Source: an uncultured Sulfolobales archaeon (GTDB lineage Archaea; Thermoproteota; Thermoprotei_A; Sulfolobales; Acidilobaceae). From it: a stretch of DNA of 64,000 nucleotides. The first letter of the stretch is position 1. Each line of letters opens with the position of its first letter. A program made the translations under genes and the position numbers. The stretch covers positions 1-64,000 of the forward strand of contig CAKZTZ010000022.1 in NCBI GenBank assembly GCA_937921695.1. The letters are read 5' to 3'. Shown here piece after piece: positions 16,104 to 25,508 of this stretch. The notes beneath the pieces were generated by a model that saw only the letters and a program-made list of their open reading frames with translations, did no database searches and was not told where the DNA came from.

Positions 16104-16639
16104 CTTAGCATTCCAGGCCTGAAACTGAAAGGTTTCCTGCCAGGCCTCTCAACTCTCCTCTTAAGCTGAAAGTCCACCTGACTGTCTAGTAGGGCCACCA
16201 AGTTCTTCAAGTTCTCCCTGTTCTCCCCCACAACTTTAACTAAGCCTGGAGGGGCGCCATACTTGTCTAAGGCCTCCATACCCTCGCCTGTAACCCTATA
16301 TTTCTTCCTTGAAGGATCGGCCTCCACGAAGCCCACGTAGGTTAAAGCTATCACGTCGTTCTTAACGTCGAAACTATACATTGAATCGCCGACTTTCCTA
16401 AACTCATAGCCTAGGTCAGCCCCAAGTTCTTTCAAATGCTTCACTATATCCTGCAGGGTCCTCTCATGAAGAGGGCCTAGAGCTGATATAATATATAGTA
16501 GCCCCATCTGCCTCTGGTTTTTAACGACTTTATCCCTAGTTACAACCTGGACAGTAACTATTTTAAGCTCTTTAGTGCCTTTAGCCGGCTCCTGTTTAGC
16601 CTGACCTTTCTGCTCCTCCTTCTTAGGCATCTCCAGCAC
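16100..16639 (-). CDS. Winged-helix protein paired with RecA-like ATPase
   Basis: A 179-residue protein with a charged, Lys/Glu-rich N-terminal tail (residues 1-30), a winged-helix-like region from about 40 to 130 (ALGPLHERTLQDIVKHLKELG and KKYRVTGEGMEAL) and a basic C-terminus rich in Arg and Pro. The shape suggests a DNA-binding or protein-interaction role. The end of the gene overlaps the start of the RecA-like gene by four bases (ATGA-type). I do not recognise a named family. An in-frame ATG at codon 4 is an alternative start. Confidence 0.7.
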   Translation of the reverse strand: MLEMPKKEEQKGQAKQEPAKGTKELKIVTVQVVTRDKVVKNQRQMGLLYIISALGPLHERTLQDIVKHLKELGADLGYEFRKVGDSMYSFDVKNDVIALTYVGFVEADPSRKKYRVTGEGMEALDKYGAPPGLVKVVGENRENLKNLVALLDSQVDFQLKRRVERPGRKPFSFRPGMLR

Positions 16640-16715
16640 CTCCCCTCACTAGTATCCTTCAAACCTCTAAAATTTAAGCTTCAGGGAGCTCATAAGCTCT
16701 CTGGAGGCTACTGGT

Positions 16716-18563
16716 ATGAGGAACGCTTTAACCCTAACCCTAGTATTGGCTATTCTAGCCTCCCAGGCTGCTCAAGCGTTAGCCCTCGAAAACCAAATAG
16801 TCTTGACAGGGTGGGTTATGATCCCCGCAGTGGAAGGTAGGGGTGAGGGTAGCTTGATAAATGTGACAATAACCTTAACATACCCCGGGTCTGGAAAAGT
16901 AGAAATCAAGACCCTCATCGGCGAGGGCGGAGTAGGGTCTACTACTAAAGCTAGCATGACCATGGCTGTGAAGACTGGAAGCCTACTAGCTGGAGTAGAC
17001 TGGAGGCTTCTAGACGCGAATATAATGATTAACGTGAGAGACAATGTTGAGGGGCCTAGTGGAGGGTTCGCCGTATCCCTGTTAACTTACCTTCTACTAG
17101 TATATCAGAGGAATATAGGCGTAAAAGACTATACAATAACGGGAGCCATATCTCCAGAAGGTCTCTCTTCGAAAGTTGGAGGCATAGACACTAAATGCCG
17201 GCTAGCCCAGAGAGGAGGATACACTCTAGTGCTCCCAGCGGGGAACGTTGAAGACTTAACACCCGACTGCGCTAATAGAGTAGCAGTAGCGGGGATCGTG
17301 GAGGCTCTGAAAGTTGTTAAGGGGATGCCGAGGCTGTATGCAAACATCACATATGAATTGCCTGAAGGGTTCAAATCAACCATGAGGGAGGCTACTCTAC
17401 ATTTCCTAGAAGAGGCTTCGCGGATTAGAAATAAAGTGCCTAAAGGCTATGAAATGCCCGGAGTCCCGGCGGTTAATGTTAGCCTGGTTTTAAGCCTGGT
17501 AGAGGCTAACCCATACGCCTCCGCGAGCATGGCTTTCACAGCTTATGTGGGCGCCGTGCAGTCACAGTATTACTATATGGTTGAAAAACAGGGGCTCACA
17601 TGGGCTGTCAAGGAGGCGGGGAGGCTTGAAGAAGAACTGGGAAAAATTAAGAACATGCTAGACTCCATGGAGCGTAGGGGCTCAGTATACTATATTGAAT
17701 TCCTGGCGACAGCGTACACGAGGCTCGCAGACGCTAACGCCTCACTAACTATAGCTAAAGGAGAGGCCTTGAGAGGGGGTAGTGTTGAGGAGACCGCTAG
17801 CTATCTAGGGCTTGCGAGCGCCAGGCTAGAGTCTATAAGATACTGGGTTAAAACAGCGGAAGCTGTCAAGTGGGAGAAGCCCATTATAGATGAGAGGGAT
17901 GTTGAGAAGGCCGCCATAGCCTTCGGGGATTACGTTAAGATCTCAGCCTCATACGCTGACGTCCTCATAGATTATGTTATAAACGCTTATAGGCCCCCGA
18001 ACTCCGCGGTTTTGAGAAGCCAGCTCAACACTGTTAAAGATATAGTGAGAGCGGCCGGCAAAGAAGAGTCGAAAGGAAACTACGTGGCCGCCCTAGGCTT
18101 CTATAGGGAAGCTTTTTCCCGGAGCCTCTACTGGCTCTTCATGAGGCCTGAGAACATTACTGAGGACGTCGCTAACAGCTACAGGAGAGAACTCTTAACT
18201 ATCCAAGCCCTGCTAACATCGCGCATAGTGCTCAGAGGCCTCGTATCAGGCCTTGCACCCGCATACTCTGGATATGGGGAGTTTAAATACATTAGAGGCG
18301 ACTACTCGGACGCTATACGACTCCTCGAAGACGCTGCAGCCTCCACAATATTATGGTCTACTCTAACTCTAAGCCCTCTAGCAGCCTCGGGCTGGACATT
18401 ACAAGACACGGGGACACTCACCCCAGGGGGGGCTGTAGCCCCGAGCGTTAGAGTTCCAAGCCTAGACTATTACATGTTAACAGTCTCTATAGCTCTAGCT
18501 TCAATGTTCATAGGCTTACTCTTAGCTTTCCTAGCTAGCCGTAGAGCGTTTCTCCTCCCCTAG
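16716..18563 (+). CDS. Secreted, membrane-anchored Lon-like (S16) protease without ATPase domain
   Basis: A 615-residue protein with an N-terminal signal peptide (about 1-23) and a C-terminal transmembrane helix (about 590-610) followed by a short basic end. Residues 25-200 form a Lon proteolytic domain: the nucleophile S115 lies in GPSGG and the general base K160 in GGIDTK, 45 residues apart against 43 in E. coli Lon. There is no AAA+ domain. The rest is helical. This matches the predicted archaeal serine protease group COG1750. It should act outside the membrane, perhaps in surface protein processing. Its 3' end overlaps the convergent UDG gene by 33 bases. Confidence 0.85.
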   Translation: MRNALTLTLVLAILASQAAQALALENQIVLTGWVMIPAVEGRGEGSLINVTITLTYPGSGKVEIKTLIGEGGVGSTTKASMTMAVKTGSLLAGVDWRLLDANIMINVRDNVEGPSGGFAVSLLTYLLLVYQRNIGVKDYTITGAISPEGLSSKVGGIDTKCRLAQRGGYTLVLPAGNVEDLTPDCANRVAVAGIVEALKVVKGMPRLYANITYELPEGFKSTMREATLHFLEEASRIRNKVPKGYEMPGVPAVNVSLVLSLVEANPYASASMAFTAYVGAVQSQYYYMVEKQGLTWAVKEAGRLEEELGKIKNMLDSMERRGSVYYIEFLATAYTRLADANASLTIAKGEALRGGSVEETASYLGLASARLESIRYWVKTAEAVKWEKPIIDERDVEKAAIAFGDYVKISASYADVLIDYVINAYRPPNSAVLRSQLNTVKDIVRAAGKEESKGNYVAALGFYREAFSRSLYWLFMRPENITEDVANSYRRELLTIQALLTSRIVLRGLVSGLAPAYSGYGEFKYIRGDYSDAIRLLEDAAASTILWSTLTLSPLAASGWTLQDTGTLTPGGAVAPSVRVPSLDYYMLTVSIALASMFIGLLLAFLASRRAFLLP

Positions 18564-19178
18564 AATAAAGTCTTCTAGTGTAGTCTTCCTCCCCGCCGCC
18601 TGGAAGGTTATTCTAGCTATGCGCTCTCTGAAATCGCCTTCAAGCTCCTCTCTTAAGCCTGGGTTGTATAGTGCTGCTGCAGGATGGTATGTCACTATTA
18701 GCTTGAAGGAAGCCCCTCCAACCCTGCATTTTACAGCCTCCCTCCTAGCCACCCTAATATTATGCCATTTGAGCCCGCACATTTCATACAGGGTTTTACC
18801 CGCAATTCTACCTAGAGCTACTACTACCCTAGGGTTAACCATTTCTAGCTGCCTCACAAGGTAAGGGTTGCAAGCTCTCACCTCAGACTCTTCAGGCTCC
18901 CTATTCTCGGGGGGCCTACATTTAACAATATTAGTTATGTAGACACCACCCCTCTCCAGCCCTATAGATTCGAGGAGGGTGTTCAATAGTTTACCCGCCG
19001 CCCCGACGAAGGGCCTCCCCTGCTCATCCTCGCTCTTCCCAGGCGCCTCCCCAACAAACATGATAATAGAGTCTAGGGGGCCTTCCCCGGGCACTGCTCT
19101 AGTCCTAGACTTGTATAGGGGGCACTTCTTACAGGCTAGGATCTCGGAGACTAGGTTCTCGTATTCCGAGGATTTCAA
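18531..19178 (-). CDS. Uracil-DNA glycosylase, family 4 (Fe-S)
   Basis: A 215-residue DNA repair enzyme that removes uracil from DNA. Four cysteines at 16, 19, 87 and 103 match the [4Fe-4S] ligands of family 4 enzymes (C14, C17, C86, C102 in Thermus). The active-site motif GEAPG is at residues 43-47 and the second motif TYHPAA near residue 165. Uracil repair is important at high temperature, where cytosine deaminates quickly. The C-terminal 11 codons overlap the convergent Lon-like protease gene. Confidence 0.93.
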   Translation of the reverse strand: MKSSEYENLVSEILACKKCPLYKSRTRAVPGEGPLDSIIMFVGEAPGKSEDEQGRPFVGAAGKLLNTLLESIGLERGGVYITNIVKCRPPENREPEESEVRACNPYLVRQLEMVNPRVVVALGRIAGKTLYEMCGLKWHNIRVARREAVKCRVGGASFKLIVTYHPAAALYNPGLREELEGDFRERIARITFQAAGRKTTLEDFILGEEKRSTAS

Positions 19179-19257
19179 GGCATCGCCCCTTAAAATTCTG
19201 GACGCTTAAAGCTTATAGGCTTCTCGCCAGGCTCTAGAATGCGGTGGCTTAAGTATT

Positions 19258-20418
19258 GTGGCTGAGGAGTTCACAGTCACGCCTTGGGAGGTTAAGGGTA
19301 GGGTTGACTATGAGAAGCTCGTCAAAATATTCGGAACAGAGTTTATAGGGGAAGAGCTGTTTAAGAAGATTGAAGCCTTAGCTGGGGAGCTCCACGTCCT
19401 CTTAAGGCGTAGGGTATTCTTCTCGCATAGGGATTTAGATCTAGTGTTAGAAGATTATGAGGGGGGGAGGGGCTTCTTCCTATATACTGGTAGGGGGCCT
19501 TCGGGCCCTATGCACATAGGTCACATAATACCCTTCATATTAACCAGGTGGCTCCAGGAAAAGTTTAGGGCTAACGTTTACATAATGATAACGGATGATG
19601 AGAAGTATTTCGACGAGCCAGGCATGAGCCTTTCAGAGGTTAAAAAGTGGGCCTATGAGAACACTCTAGACATAATAGCTGTGGGCTTCGACCCAGACAG
19701 GACATTCATATTCCACGACATAGAGTATATAGGGAAACTCTACCCCATGGCTGTAAAAGTAGCTAAGAGGATAAACTTCAACACCGCCAGAGCAGTATTC
19801 GGCTTCACAGGCTCCACAAACATAGGCCTCATATTCTACCCAGCCCTCCAAGTAGTCCCAACATTCTTCGAGAAAAAGAGGTGCCTAATACCGGCAGCAA
19901 TAGACCAAGACCCATACTGGAGAATCCAGAGGGACATAGCTGAGAGCATGGGCTACTATAAGACTGCAGCGCTACACTCTAAATTCATGCCCCCCCTCAC
20001 AGGTCTAGAAGGTAAGATGAGCTCCTCAAAGCCTGAAACAGCCATATTCCTCCACGATGACCCCAAAACAGTCAGATATAAGATAATGAAGTACGCATTC
20101 TCAGGAGGCCAGCCCACAATAGAACTCCACAGAAAACTAGGGGGAAACCCCGAAATAGACATATCATTCCAGTGGCTCCACATATACTTCGAGCCCGACG
20201 ATGTCAAACTAAAGAAAATAGAGGAAGAGTATAGGGGTGGAAAAATGCTAACAGGAGAACTAAAAGAATACCTAGTAGAGAAGCTCAACAACTTCCTGGA
20301 AGAACATAGAAGCAGGAGGGAACAAGCGAGAGAACTCATAAAAATAATAATGTACAACGGGGAACTCGCAAGGAAAATGTGGAAAGAAGGCCCCTGGAGC
20401 CCTGAAGATCTAGAGTGA
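19258..20418 (+). CDS. trpS: Tryptophanyl-tRNA synthetase
   Basis: A 386-residue class I aminoacyl-tRNA synthetase. The HIGH motif is intact at residues 86-89 (PSGPMHIGH) and the KMSKS loop appears as KMSSS at 253-257. The N-terminal extension and the AIDQDPYWR segment are typical of the archaeal/eukaryotic TrpRS. It charges tRNA-Trp in the cytoplasm. GTG is used as start with GGTGG about 10 bases upstream. The gene stands alone. Confidence 0.96.
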   Translation: MAEEFTVTPWEVKGRVDYEKLVKIFGTEFIGEELFKKIEALAGELHVLLRRRVFFSHRDLDLVLEDYEGGRGFFLYTGRGPSGPMHIGHIIPFILTRWLQEKFRANVYIMITDDEKYFDEPGMSLSEVKKWAYENTLDIIAVGFDPDRTFIFHDIEYIGKLYPMAVKVAKRINFNTARAVFGFTGSTNIGLIFYPALQVVPTFFEKKRCLIPAAIDQDPYWRIQRDIAESMGYYKTAALHSKFMPPLTGLEGKMSSSKPETAIFLHDDPKTVRYKIMKYAFSGGQPTIELHRKLGGNPEIDISFQWLHIYFEPDDVKLKKIEEEYRGGKMLTGELKEYLVEKLNNFLEEHRSRREQARELIKIIMYNGELARKMWKEGPWSPEDLE

Positions 20419-20686
20419 AGCTAAAACATAAACATCGCCCCTAAGGCTCCCAGCACTAACCTCAAGGTTAAACTTCGACTTGGAACCGGCTATGGAGACT
20501 CTATAGTGGGTGAGTCTCAGGCGTAGAGTTCATGAGGTTATGTGAGAGCTTAAACTATCTAAACTCGCACCCCCCAATATTCGAGCACCGGGCTCGCCGC
20601 TCTTAGAGTAGAGCGTTGTATTTAATAATAATCTAGGGGTTTACACTTTGCTCTTGTTTTCGCGTTTATAGCTCGGGCTTGGAGGT

Positions 20687-21484
20687 TTACTCTTTTATTC
20701 TCTCGAATTTCATCTCCACCCCTAGTTTCCTGGCTTTGTTCTCCGCTTCTTCTATGAGGGATTTGAGGGTTTCTTCTAGTGTTTTATAGTCGTGTCCTTC
20801 AAGCTCTACCCTATATCTCGGGGTTCCCACTGTGTATAGTCTTAGTTTCACTTTTGGTTTTTCAGCCGCTTTCCTAGCGGATTCTAGGACTGTTTTAATC
20901 CTCTCGACACCGTCTCCCGCCGTGCTTTTCAATGTTAGTATTCCTAGGACCCTGACTGTTTTAACTTCCACATGGGTTTTCGCAAGCTCTACTAGGTGTT
21001 TCGCCCATTCTTCAGGGACTCCTGCGGCTTTCAACGCTTTCTCGCCTTCTAACACTGCTCTTTCAAGGCCTGCTAGGGGGTCGCCGTATGTGTCTTCGAG
21101 TCTCCATATGACTTCCTCGTATGCTTCGTCAACGCTCTTCCCAATCTTCCGTGCTAGTGTCGTTATTAGTGTTGATGCTTTTACGTAACGCTTATACTGC
21201 ATCATCTTCCTCCTCCTCTCCCCCTCCATGACCCTCTTAAGGCTTACATCCACGTGCCCTTTACCCTTATAAACCCTTATGACTTTAACGACGACTTTCT
21301 GGCCGGGCCTCACAACTTCATCTATGCTCCTAACAGACCTGCTCGCAACCTCGCTCCATGGGAGGAGAGCCTTATGACCCCCATACTCGTCCAGGGTCAA
21401 GTAAGCCCCGTACTCGTGGACTTCAGCTACAGTGCCTACAACAAGCTCCCCAATATCTGGGAGGGGCCTCCTAGACTTTAGCAA
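20687..21484 (-). CDS. Translation initiation factor aIF2 subunit alpha
   Basis: A 265-residue protein with an N-terminal S1 RNA-binding domain (residues 8-85, with GTVAEVHEYGAYLTLDEY), a helical middle domain and a C-terminal alpha/beta domain that binds the gamma subunit. It belongs to the aIF2 trimer that delivers initiator tRNA to the ribosome. The position of the phosphorylatable serine of eukaryotes cannot be confirmed by eye. A TTG start is used. Nop10, often its neighbour, is elsewhere in this window. Confidence 0.94.
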   Translation of the reverse strand: MLKSRRPLPDIGELVVGTVAEVHEYGAYLTLDEYGGHKALLPWSEVASRSVRSIDEVVRPGQKVVVKVIRVYKGKGHVDVSLKRVMEGERRRKMMQYKRYVKASTLITTLARKIGKSVDEAYEEVIWRLEDTYGDPLAGLERAVLEGEKALKAAGVPEEWAKHLVELAKTHVEVKTVRVLGILTLKSTAGDGVERIKTVLESARKAAEKPKVKLRLYTVGTPRYRVELEGHDYKTLEETLKSLIEEAENKARKLGVEMKFERIKE

Positions 21485-21617
21485 TTGAAACCACCATTGT
21501 TAAAGGCTTTAACTCGCCCCTAATATATCCAAGCCATGACAGCCGCACTAGTGGGGAGCTGGAGAGATTAGCGTTTAAGGGTTCCACTCTACAATACACG
21601 ATAGTGGAGAGTGGGAG

Positions 21618-21902
21618 GTGATTAGGGTGTCTGTTGACACCGCTCAGGCTAATGAGGCTAAAGTCAAGTACGCCATGGCCCTACTAACGTCTATAATTAA
21701 TGATGCCGGCATACCGAGGAACATTAGGAGGGCTGCTGTTAACGCTCTCACACAGCTTAGAGACACTAAGCTATCTCTAGGAGTTAGGGCTGCTAACGCT
21801 GTAAGTGTTTTAGATGAAGTTAGCCAAGACCCTAACATGCCCTTCCACGCTAGGACTAAAATATGGCAAGTTATATCTATCCTGGAGACTGTAAAAGATT
21901 GA
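21618..21902 (+). CDS. UPF0147 family protein
   Basis: A 94-residue all-helical archaeal protein of the UPF0147 family, recognised from the segment [13 protein letters not shown] and [34 protein letters not shown]. Function is unknown. A GTG start follows GGGAG. It lies 12 bases before the FAU-1 gene and is probably cotranscribed with it, which hints at an RNA-related role, though that is inference from position only. Confidence 0.85.
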   Translation: MIRVSVDTAQANEAKVKYAMALLTSIINDAGIPRNIRRAAVNALTQLRDTKLSLGVRAANAVSVLDEVSQDPNMPFHARTKIWQVISILETVKD

Positions 21903-21914
21903 GGTTGAGGCTCT

Positions 21915-23324
21915 TTGATGTGGAGGGTTAGAGTTAGAGGTATATATGCGACAGCACTGACATGGCTACTAGCGGAGGAAGGCTTCCTGCTGGCCGATGT
22001 TAGTGAAGCTATTAAAAACAGGCTGTCCCAGCCTTTCTCAGAGGGCCCGGCGGATGTTACTGTTAAGAGTGTTGATACAGACCCGGACTCCCTCCTAATA
22101 ATAGGGAATCCGTGGGAGGCGGGGGTTAAAGTCGAAGAGTCTATAGTGGGCGCTATCTCATACGCTAACATTAGGAGGGGGAGGCTAGGCCTCTACACTG
22201 TAGTCGACGCGGTGAGCCTGGGAGAGTGTAGGGCGATGTTACCTGAAGGTTTAGAGGGCATAGTTCAGGGGGAGTGCCCCCCTAAGGGTGAGGCTTTCAG
22301 GGGCTATGTGGTTAAAGACTCACTATCTAGGGAAGATAAGCCTGTTGTGAGGCCCGGGGTGGCTCTTGTAGGCGTTTACGTTACAGTCTACACGCCGGGG
22401 AAAGACTATAGTTTCAGCGAGCACTTAAAAGAGGAGCATAAGAGGGAGGAGCTCCTAGAAGCTGTTAGGGGGAAAGTAAACTTCTCCAGAGTACATGCAA
22501 GGTTTAGGAGTAACAGTAAATATGGGAGCTCGAGCGAGGTAGCTTTAGAAGCTGAAAGTCTAGCGGCGAAGGCTGAAGCTCTAGCGGGCGAGGAGCCCTC
22601 AAGCACTCCAAGCCTAGTGTCTAGGGGAGAATATGTCTCCATAATATACGTGCCCTCCCCCGCTAAACAAATACTAGACTCTTACAGGGCCCAACTATAC
22701 CCTACAGTTAAATTCCACCACTCCCTGAAAGCTGGGGGCTTCGAGGGGTCCACGCTAGTAGACTATAGTGAAGAATCTATAAGGCTCGGCTACTCTACGA
22801 GCGACGCGGGGATAGCCATATTATCCTATATAGCTTCAAACCTTAAAGGGAGGAAGATAAACATAGACCACAGGCTCCCAAACGGGAACAGGCTAACACT
22901 AGGGCCCTTCACAGTAGACAGTTTCTCACTCTCAGACTCGGGAATAACACTAGCGCTGAGTAGAGTTTTCAAGACGCGGGGGGTCTTAGATGGTTTAGAT
23001 GTAGAGAAGAGGCCTGGAGACTACTCTAAAACCATAGTAGATACTAGCTCATGGCATATAATCCACGAATACTACAGCCAGGAAGGCAAACTCCTAGGAG
23101 TCTACGCTAACATAAACACCCCGCCGGAACTAGGGTTTAAAGGCTTAAGATACCTAGACCTCCACGTTGACATCGTTAAAAAGCCTGGAAGAGACCCTGA
23201 AATCATAGATATAGGGGAACTCGAGAAAGCCTATAGAGAAGAGCTAATAACCAGAAGCCTCTACGAGAAAGCTGTTGAAGAAGCCCGCAAAACAGCCAGA
23301 AAACTAGCAGCAACATACCCGTAA
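21915..23324 (+). CDS. FAU-1-like ribonuclease / AU-rich RNA-binding protein
   Basis: A 469-residue protein matching FAU-1 of Pyrococcus furiosus (472 residues): the N-terminal segment VRVRGIYATALTWLLAEEGF starts an RNase E/G-like S1 region, and the C-terminal part with DYSKTIVDTSSWHIIHEYYSQEGKLLGVYANINTP is a DUF402 domain. FAU-1 binds AU-rich RNA and has RNase E/G-type endonuclease activity, with a proposed role in 5S rRNA maturation. It follows a UPF0147 gene by 12 bases. The second Met codon is an alternative start. Confidence 0.88.
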   Translation: MMWRVRVRGIYATALTWLLAEEGFLLADVSEAIKNRLSQPFSEGPADVTVKSVDTDPDSLLIIGNPWEAGVKVEESIVGAISYANIRRGRLGLYTVVDAVSLGECRAMLPEGLEGIVQGECPPKGEAFRGYVVKDSLSREDKPVVRPGVALVGVYVTVYTPGKDYSFSEHLKEEHKREELLEAVRGKVNFSRVHARFRSNSKYGSSSEVALEAESLAAKAEALAGEEPSSTPSLVSRGEYVSIIYVPSPAKQILDSYRAQLYPTVKFHHSLKAGGFEGSTLVDYSEESIRLGYSTSDAGIAILSYIASNLKGRKINIDHRLPNGNRLTLGPFTVDSFSLSDSGITLALSRVFKTRGVLDGLDVEKRPGDYSKTIVDTSSWHIIHEYYSQEGKLLGVYANINTPPELGFKGLRYLDLHVDIVKKPGRDPEIIDIGELEKAYREELITRSLYEKAVEEARKTARKLAATYP

Positions 23325-23420
23325 GCTAAGGAGAAAAACTTCAAACCTGGGGCGCCTAAGGCTGGAGAACCTCCAAGCATATAGGGGTTAACCCTCCCAG
23401 CCCCCCGGGAGGGGCTAAGT

Positions 23421-24581
23421 TTGCGCTTGCCAAGCCTGCTTCCAGTCTTCGCAGTAGTGGCTCTGGTTAGGTCTTCAAACGCTGTTTTTATTGTTTCGCT
23501 GGCTCTAACGCTCCCCGGTATATCGCCTCTAGTCCACGGACTTATACTAGCCTCTTACGCTCTAGCTGAGGGTTTTACTGGTTTCATAATGGGGGGTCTC
23601 TATGAGAGGTTGGGCCTTCGCCATTCCCTAGTTTTAGCTACGCTATTGTTGACTCTCGTCTACACCGCTATGAGTGCCTTCCAGGATCCCGTGGCTCTAG
23701 CATTATTGAACTGTGTTGGGGGAGTGAGCGCTGCTTTAACACTAGCTTCGAGCTTATCTATTCTAGGAGAGGAGACTAGGGGCAGGTATGCTGGGAGGAT
23801 TTATGGGGCGGGGTTTTTCGAAGCTTCAAACCTTGGAGGCTACGCTCTAGGCTTAGCTGTAGCCGCGTCACTAGAACTCCTAGATGCCCTTAGGGGTTTC
23901 ACAGTGCCAGCCCTTCTAAGCTTAGCGGCGCTAGCGGCTTCCCTCACAGCCCCCCGAGGCGGAGGGCGTAATGTTATGGTTTTCACTGTTGAGAGGGGTG
24001 CCTTAAAGCTTTTACCGTTATGGTTTGGAATAGCCTCCCTAATAGGGGTCGGCTTCATGGCCCCCAAAATACTGGTGGAAGCCGAGATAAAGATCTCCCT
24101 AGATGCGCAGAGCGGGGCGGCAGTAAGCCCGGTCCTCATACTAGTGTTGATAGCAGCATCCATAGGCCTCATAGTTGGGAGCCATATAGCCTCCAGGATA
24201 GGCAAGGTTAAAGCTTTAATTCTAGGGTCAGCCTCCCTATCCATAGCGGTAGCCGTTGGAGGCCTCTTCCACGAGACCCTCCTAAACCCCCTCTACATGC
24301 CAGTCCTAGCACTACTAGCTACTCCAGCAATGACCCTGCCCCCAGCCCTCCTAGCACTACTAGCAGACTACACTGATAGAAGCCGTTTCAGAGGGCCCCA
24401 AATGGGGGTTTACGTGACTGCCCTAGCATTAGGCATAGCTTTTGGGGAGTCCGCTCTAGGAGGTCTAGTCTTCAAACTTTACGGGATAGAAATCCTAGCT
24501 TTAACCACTGCAACCCTCTTCGCCCTAGCATCCACACCTACAATAGTTGCAGTCGTGAGAGATTGGGGTTTAAAGGCTTAA
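23421..24581 (+). CDS. Major facilitator superfamily transporter
   Basis: A 386-residue membrane protein with about 12 hydrophobic helices arranged in two halves. The GGLYERLGLRHSLVL loop after helix 2 and ASRIGKVKALILG after helix 8 are the MFS signature loops. Substrate is unknown; drug or small-molecule efflux is typical of this size. TTG start with GGGAGGGG six bases upstream. Its stop overlaps the convergent gene by four bases. Confidence 0.88.
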   Translation: MRLPSLLPVFAVVALVRSSNAVFIVSLALTLPGISPLVHGLILASYALAEGFTGFIMGGLYERLGLRHSLVLATLLLTLVYTAMSAFQDPVALALLNCVGGVSAALTLASSLSILGEETRGRYAGRIYGAGFFEASNLGGYALGLAVAASLELLDALRGFTVPALLSLAALAASLTAPRGGGRNVMVFTVERGALKLLPLWFGIASLIGVGFMAPKILVEAEIKISLDAQSGAAVSPVLILVLIAASIGLIVGSHIASRIGKVKALILGSASLSIAVAVGGLFHETLLNPLYMPVLALLATPAMTLPPALLALLADYTDRSRFRGPQMGVYVTALALGIAFGESALGGLVFKLYGIEILALTTATLFALASTPTIVAVVRDWGLKA

Positions 24582-25495
24582 CTGAAAACTATCCTACCAG
24601 CAAAGACCAGTAAAGCTACTATGACAGCTATGCCCGCTAACGCTATCATAACAGCTACCGGTATCCTCCAAACTTCCTCTTTGATTTTAACGTTTACTAA
24701 TATGGGCTCGCGATTGTTATCGGGATAAGTGTCTGGGCCTTCATAAATGACTTCTATGGTGCGCACTAGGGACCATTCTTTAAAAATATAGAGCCTTCTA
24801 GGGTTCTCTGGAAGCTTAACGTAAACATCGTGAGTAATAGTTCCTTTGACTCTCACGTTAACCCTCTTAAGCTCAACGTTTAAAGTCTTATCCCTAACTA
24901 TTATAGTGCCATAGCCTTCAACGAGGTTACTTCTGAGAGTCACCGGTAATATTAGCCATCCCTCCTCGAAAGCCTCCATTAAAGGCCTGAGACCCCTAAT
25001 TTCAACTCTAACCTCAGGACTCACGTGAAGCTCCGAAGAGGCTTTAAGGCCTGCCAGCTCGCCGGGTTCCAGCACTTCGAATAAAACTATAACCCTGGGA
25101 GTCCAGGGCACGGTGAAATCAACGTGCCCCAACCCAACCCCATCCTTAAACAGTATCTCTAGAAGCCCCCTATCTAGAGTCCTCTCAACGTCGTTTGAAG
25201 GGTCCACATAGAATATCATATAAGCTACACTAACCCGTAACACTTGAACATCCGCCCTCAACACTACGTTAACCCTGTAAAGGTCGCCTGGCAACACTTT
25301 GCCTTCAACGAGGACATTCACAGGCTCGAAAGAAACTTCTAAACCCCGCTCTCTACTAGGCTCAGCTAGTAGTTGAACTGCTGGGATAACTAGCAAGGCT
25401 ACTATGGAAGCTAAGAGGAAGGTTTTGAAAGACACTGGCGAGAGGCGGAACCCCCCATGCATATCCCGCATCCCCATACTAACAGTTAACCCCAT
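24578..25495 (-). CDS. Hypothetical membrane-anchored protein with beta-rich outer domain
   Basis: A 305-residue protein I do not recognise. A hydrophobic segment at about residues 25-45 and another at about 280-302 frame a beta-rich, charged domain, which would place the domain outside the membrane. It looks like an archaeal surface protein with an Ig-like or CARDB-like adhesive fold (repeated strand pattern such as VLPGDLYRVNVVLRADVQVLRVSV). It overlaps the convergent MFS gene by four bases and lies 13 bases downstream of the acetyl-CoA synthetase gene, possibly the same transcript. Confidence 0.65.
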   Translation of the reverse strand: MGLTVSMGMRDMHGGFRLSPVSFKTFLLASIVALLVIPAVQLLAEPSRERGLEVSFEPVNVLVEGKVLPGDLYRVNVVLRADVQVLRVSVAYMIFYVDPSNDVERTLDRGLLEILFKDGVGLGHVDFTVPWTPRVIVLFEVLEPGELAGLKASSELHVSPEVRVEIRGLRPLMEAFEEGWLILPVTLRSNLVEGYGTIIVRDKTLNVELKRVNVRVKGTITHDVYVKLPENPRRLYIFKEWSLVRTIEVIYEGPDTYPDNNREPILVNVKIKEEVWRIPVAVMIALAGIAVIVALLVFAGRIVFS

Positions 25496-25508
25496 GCAGT
25501 AATAAATT

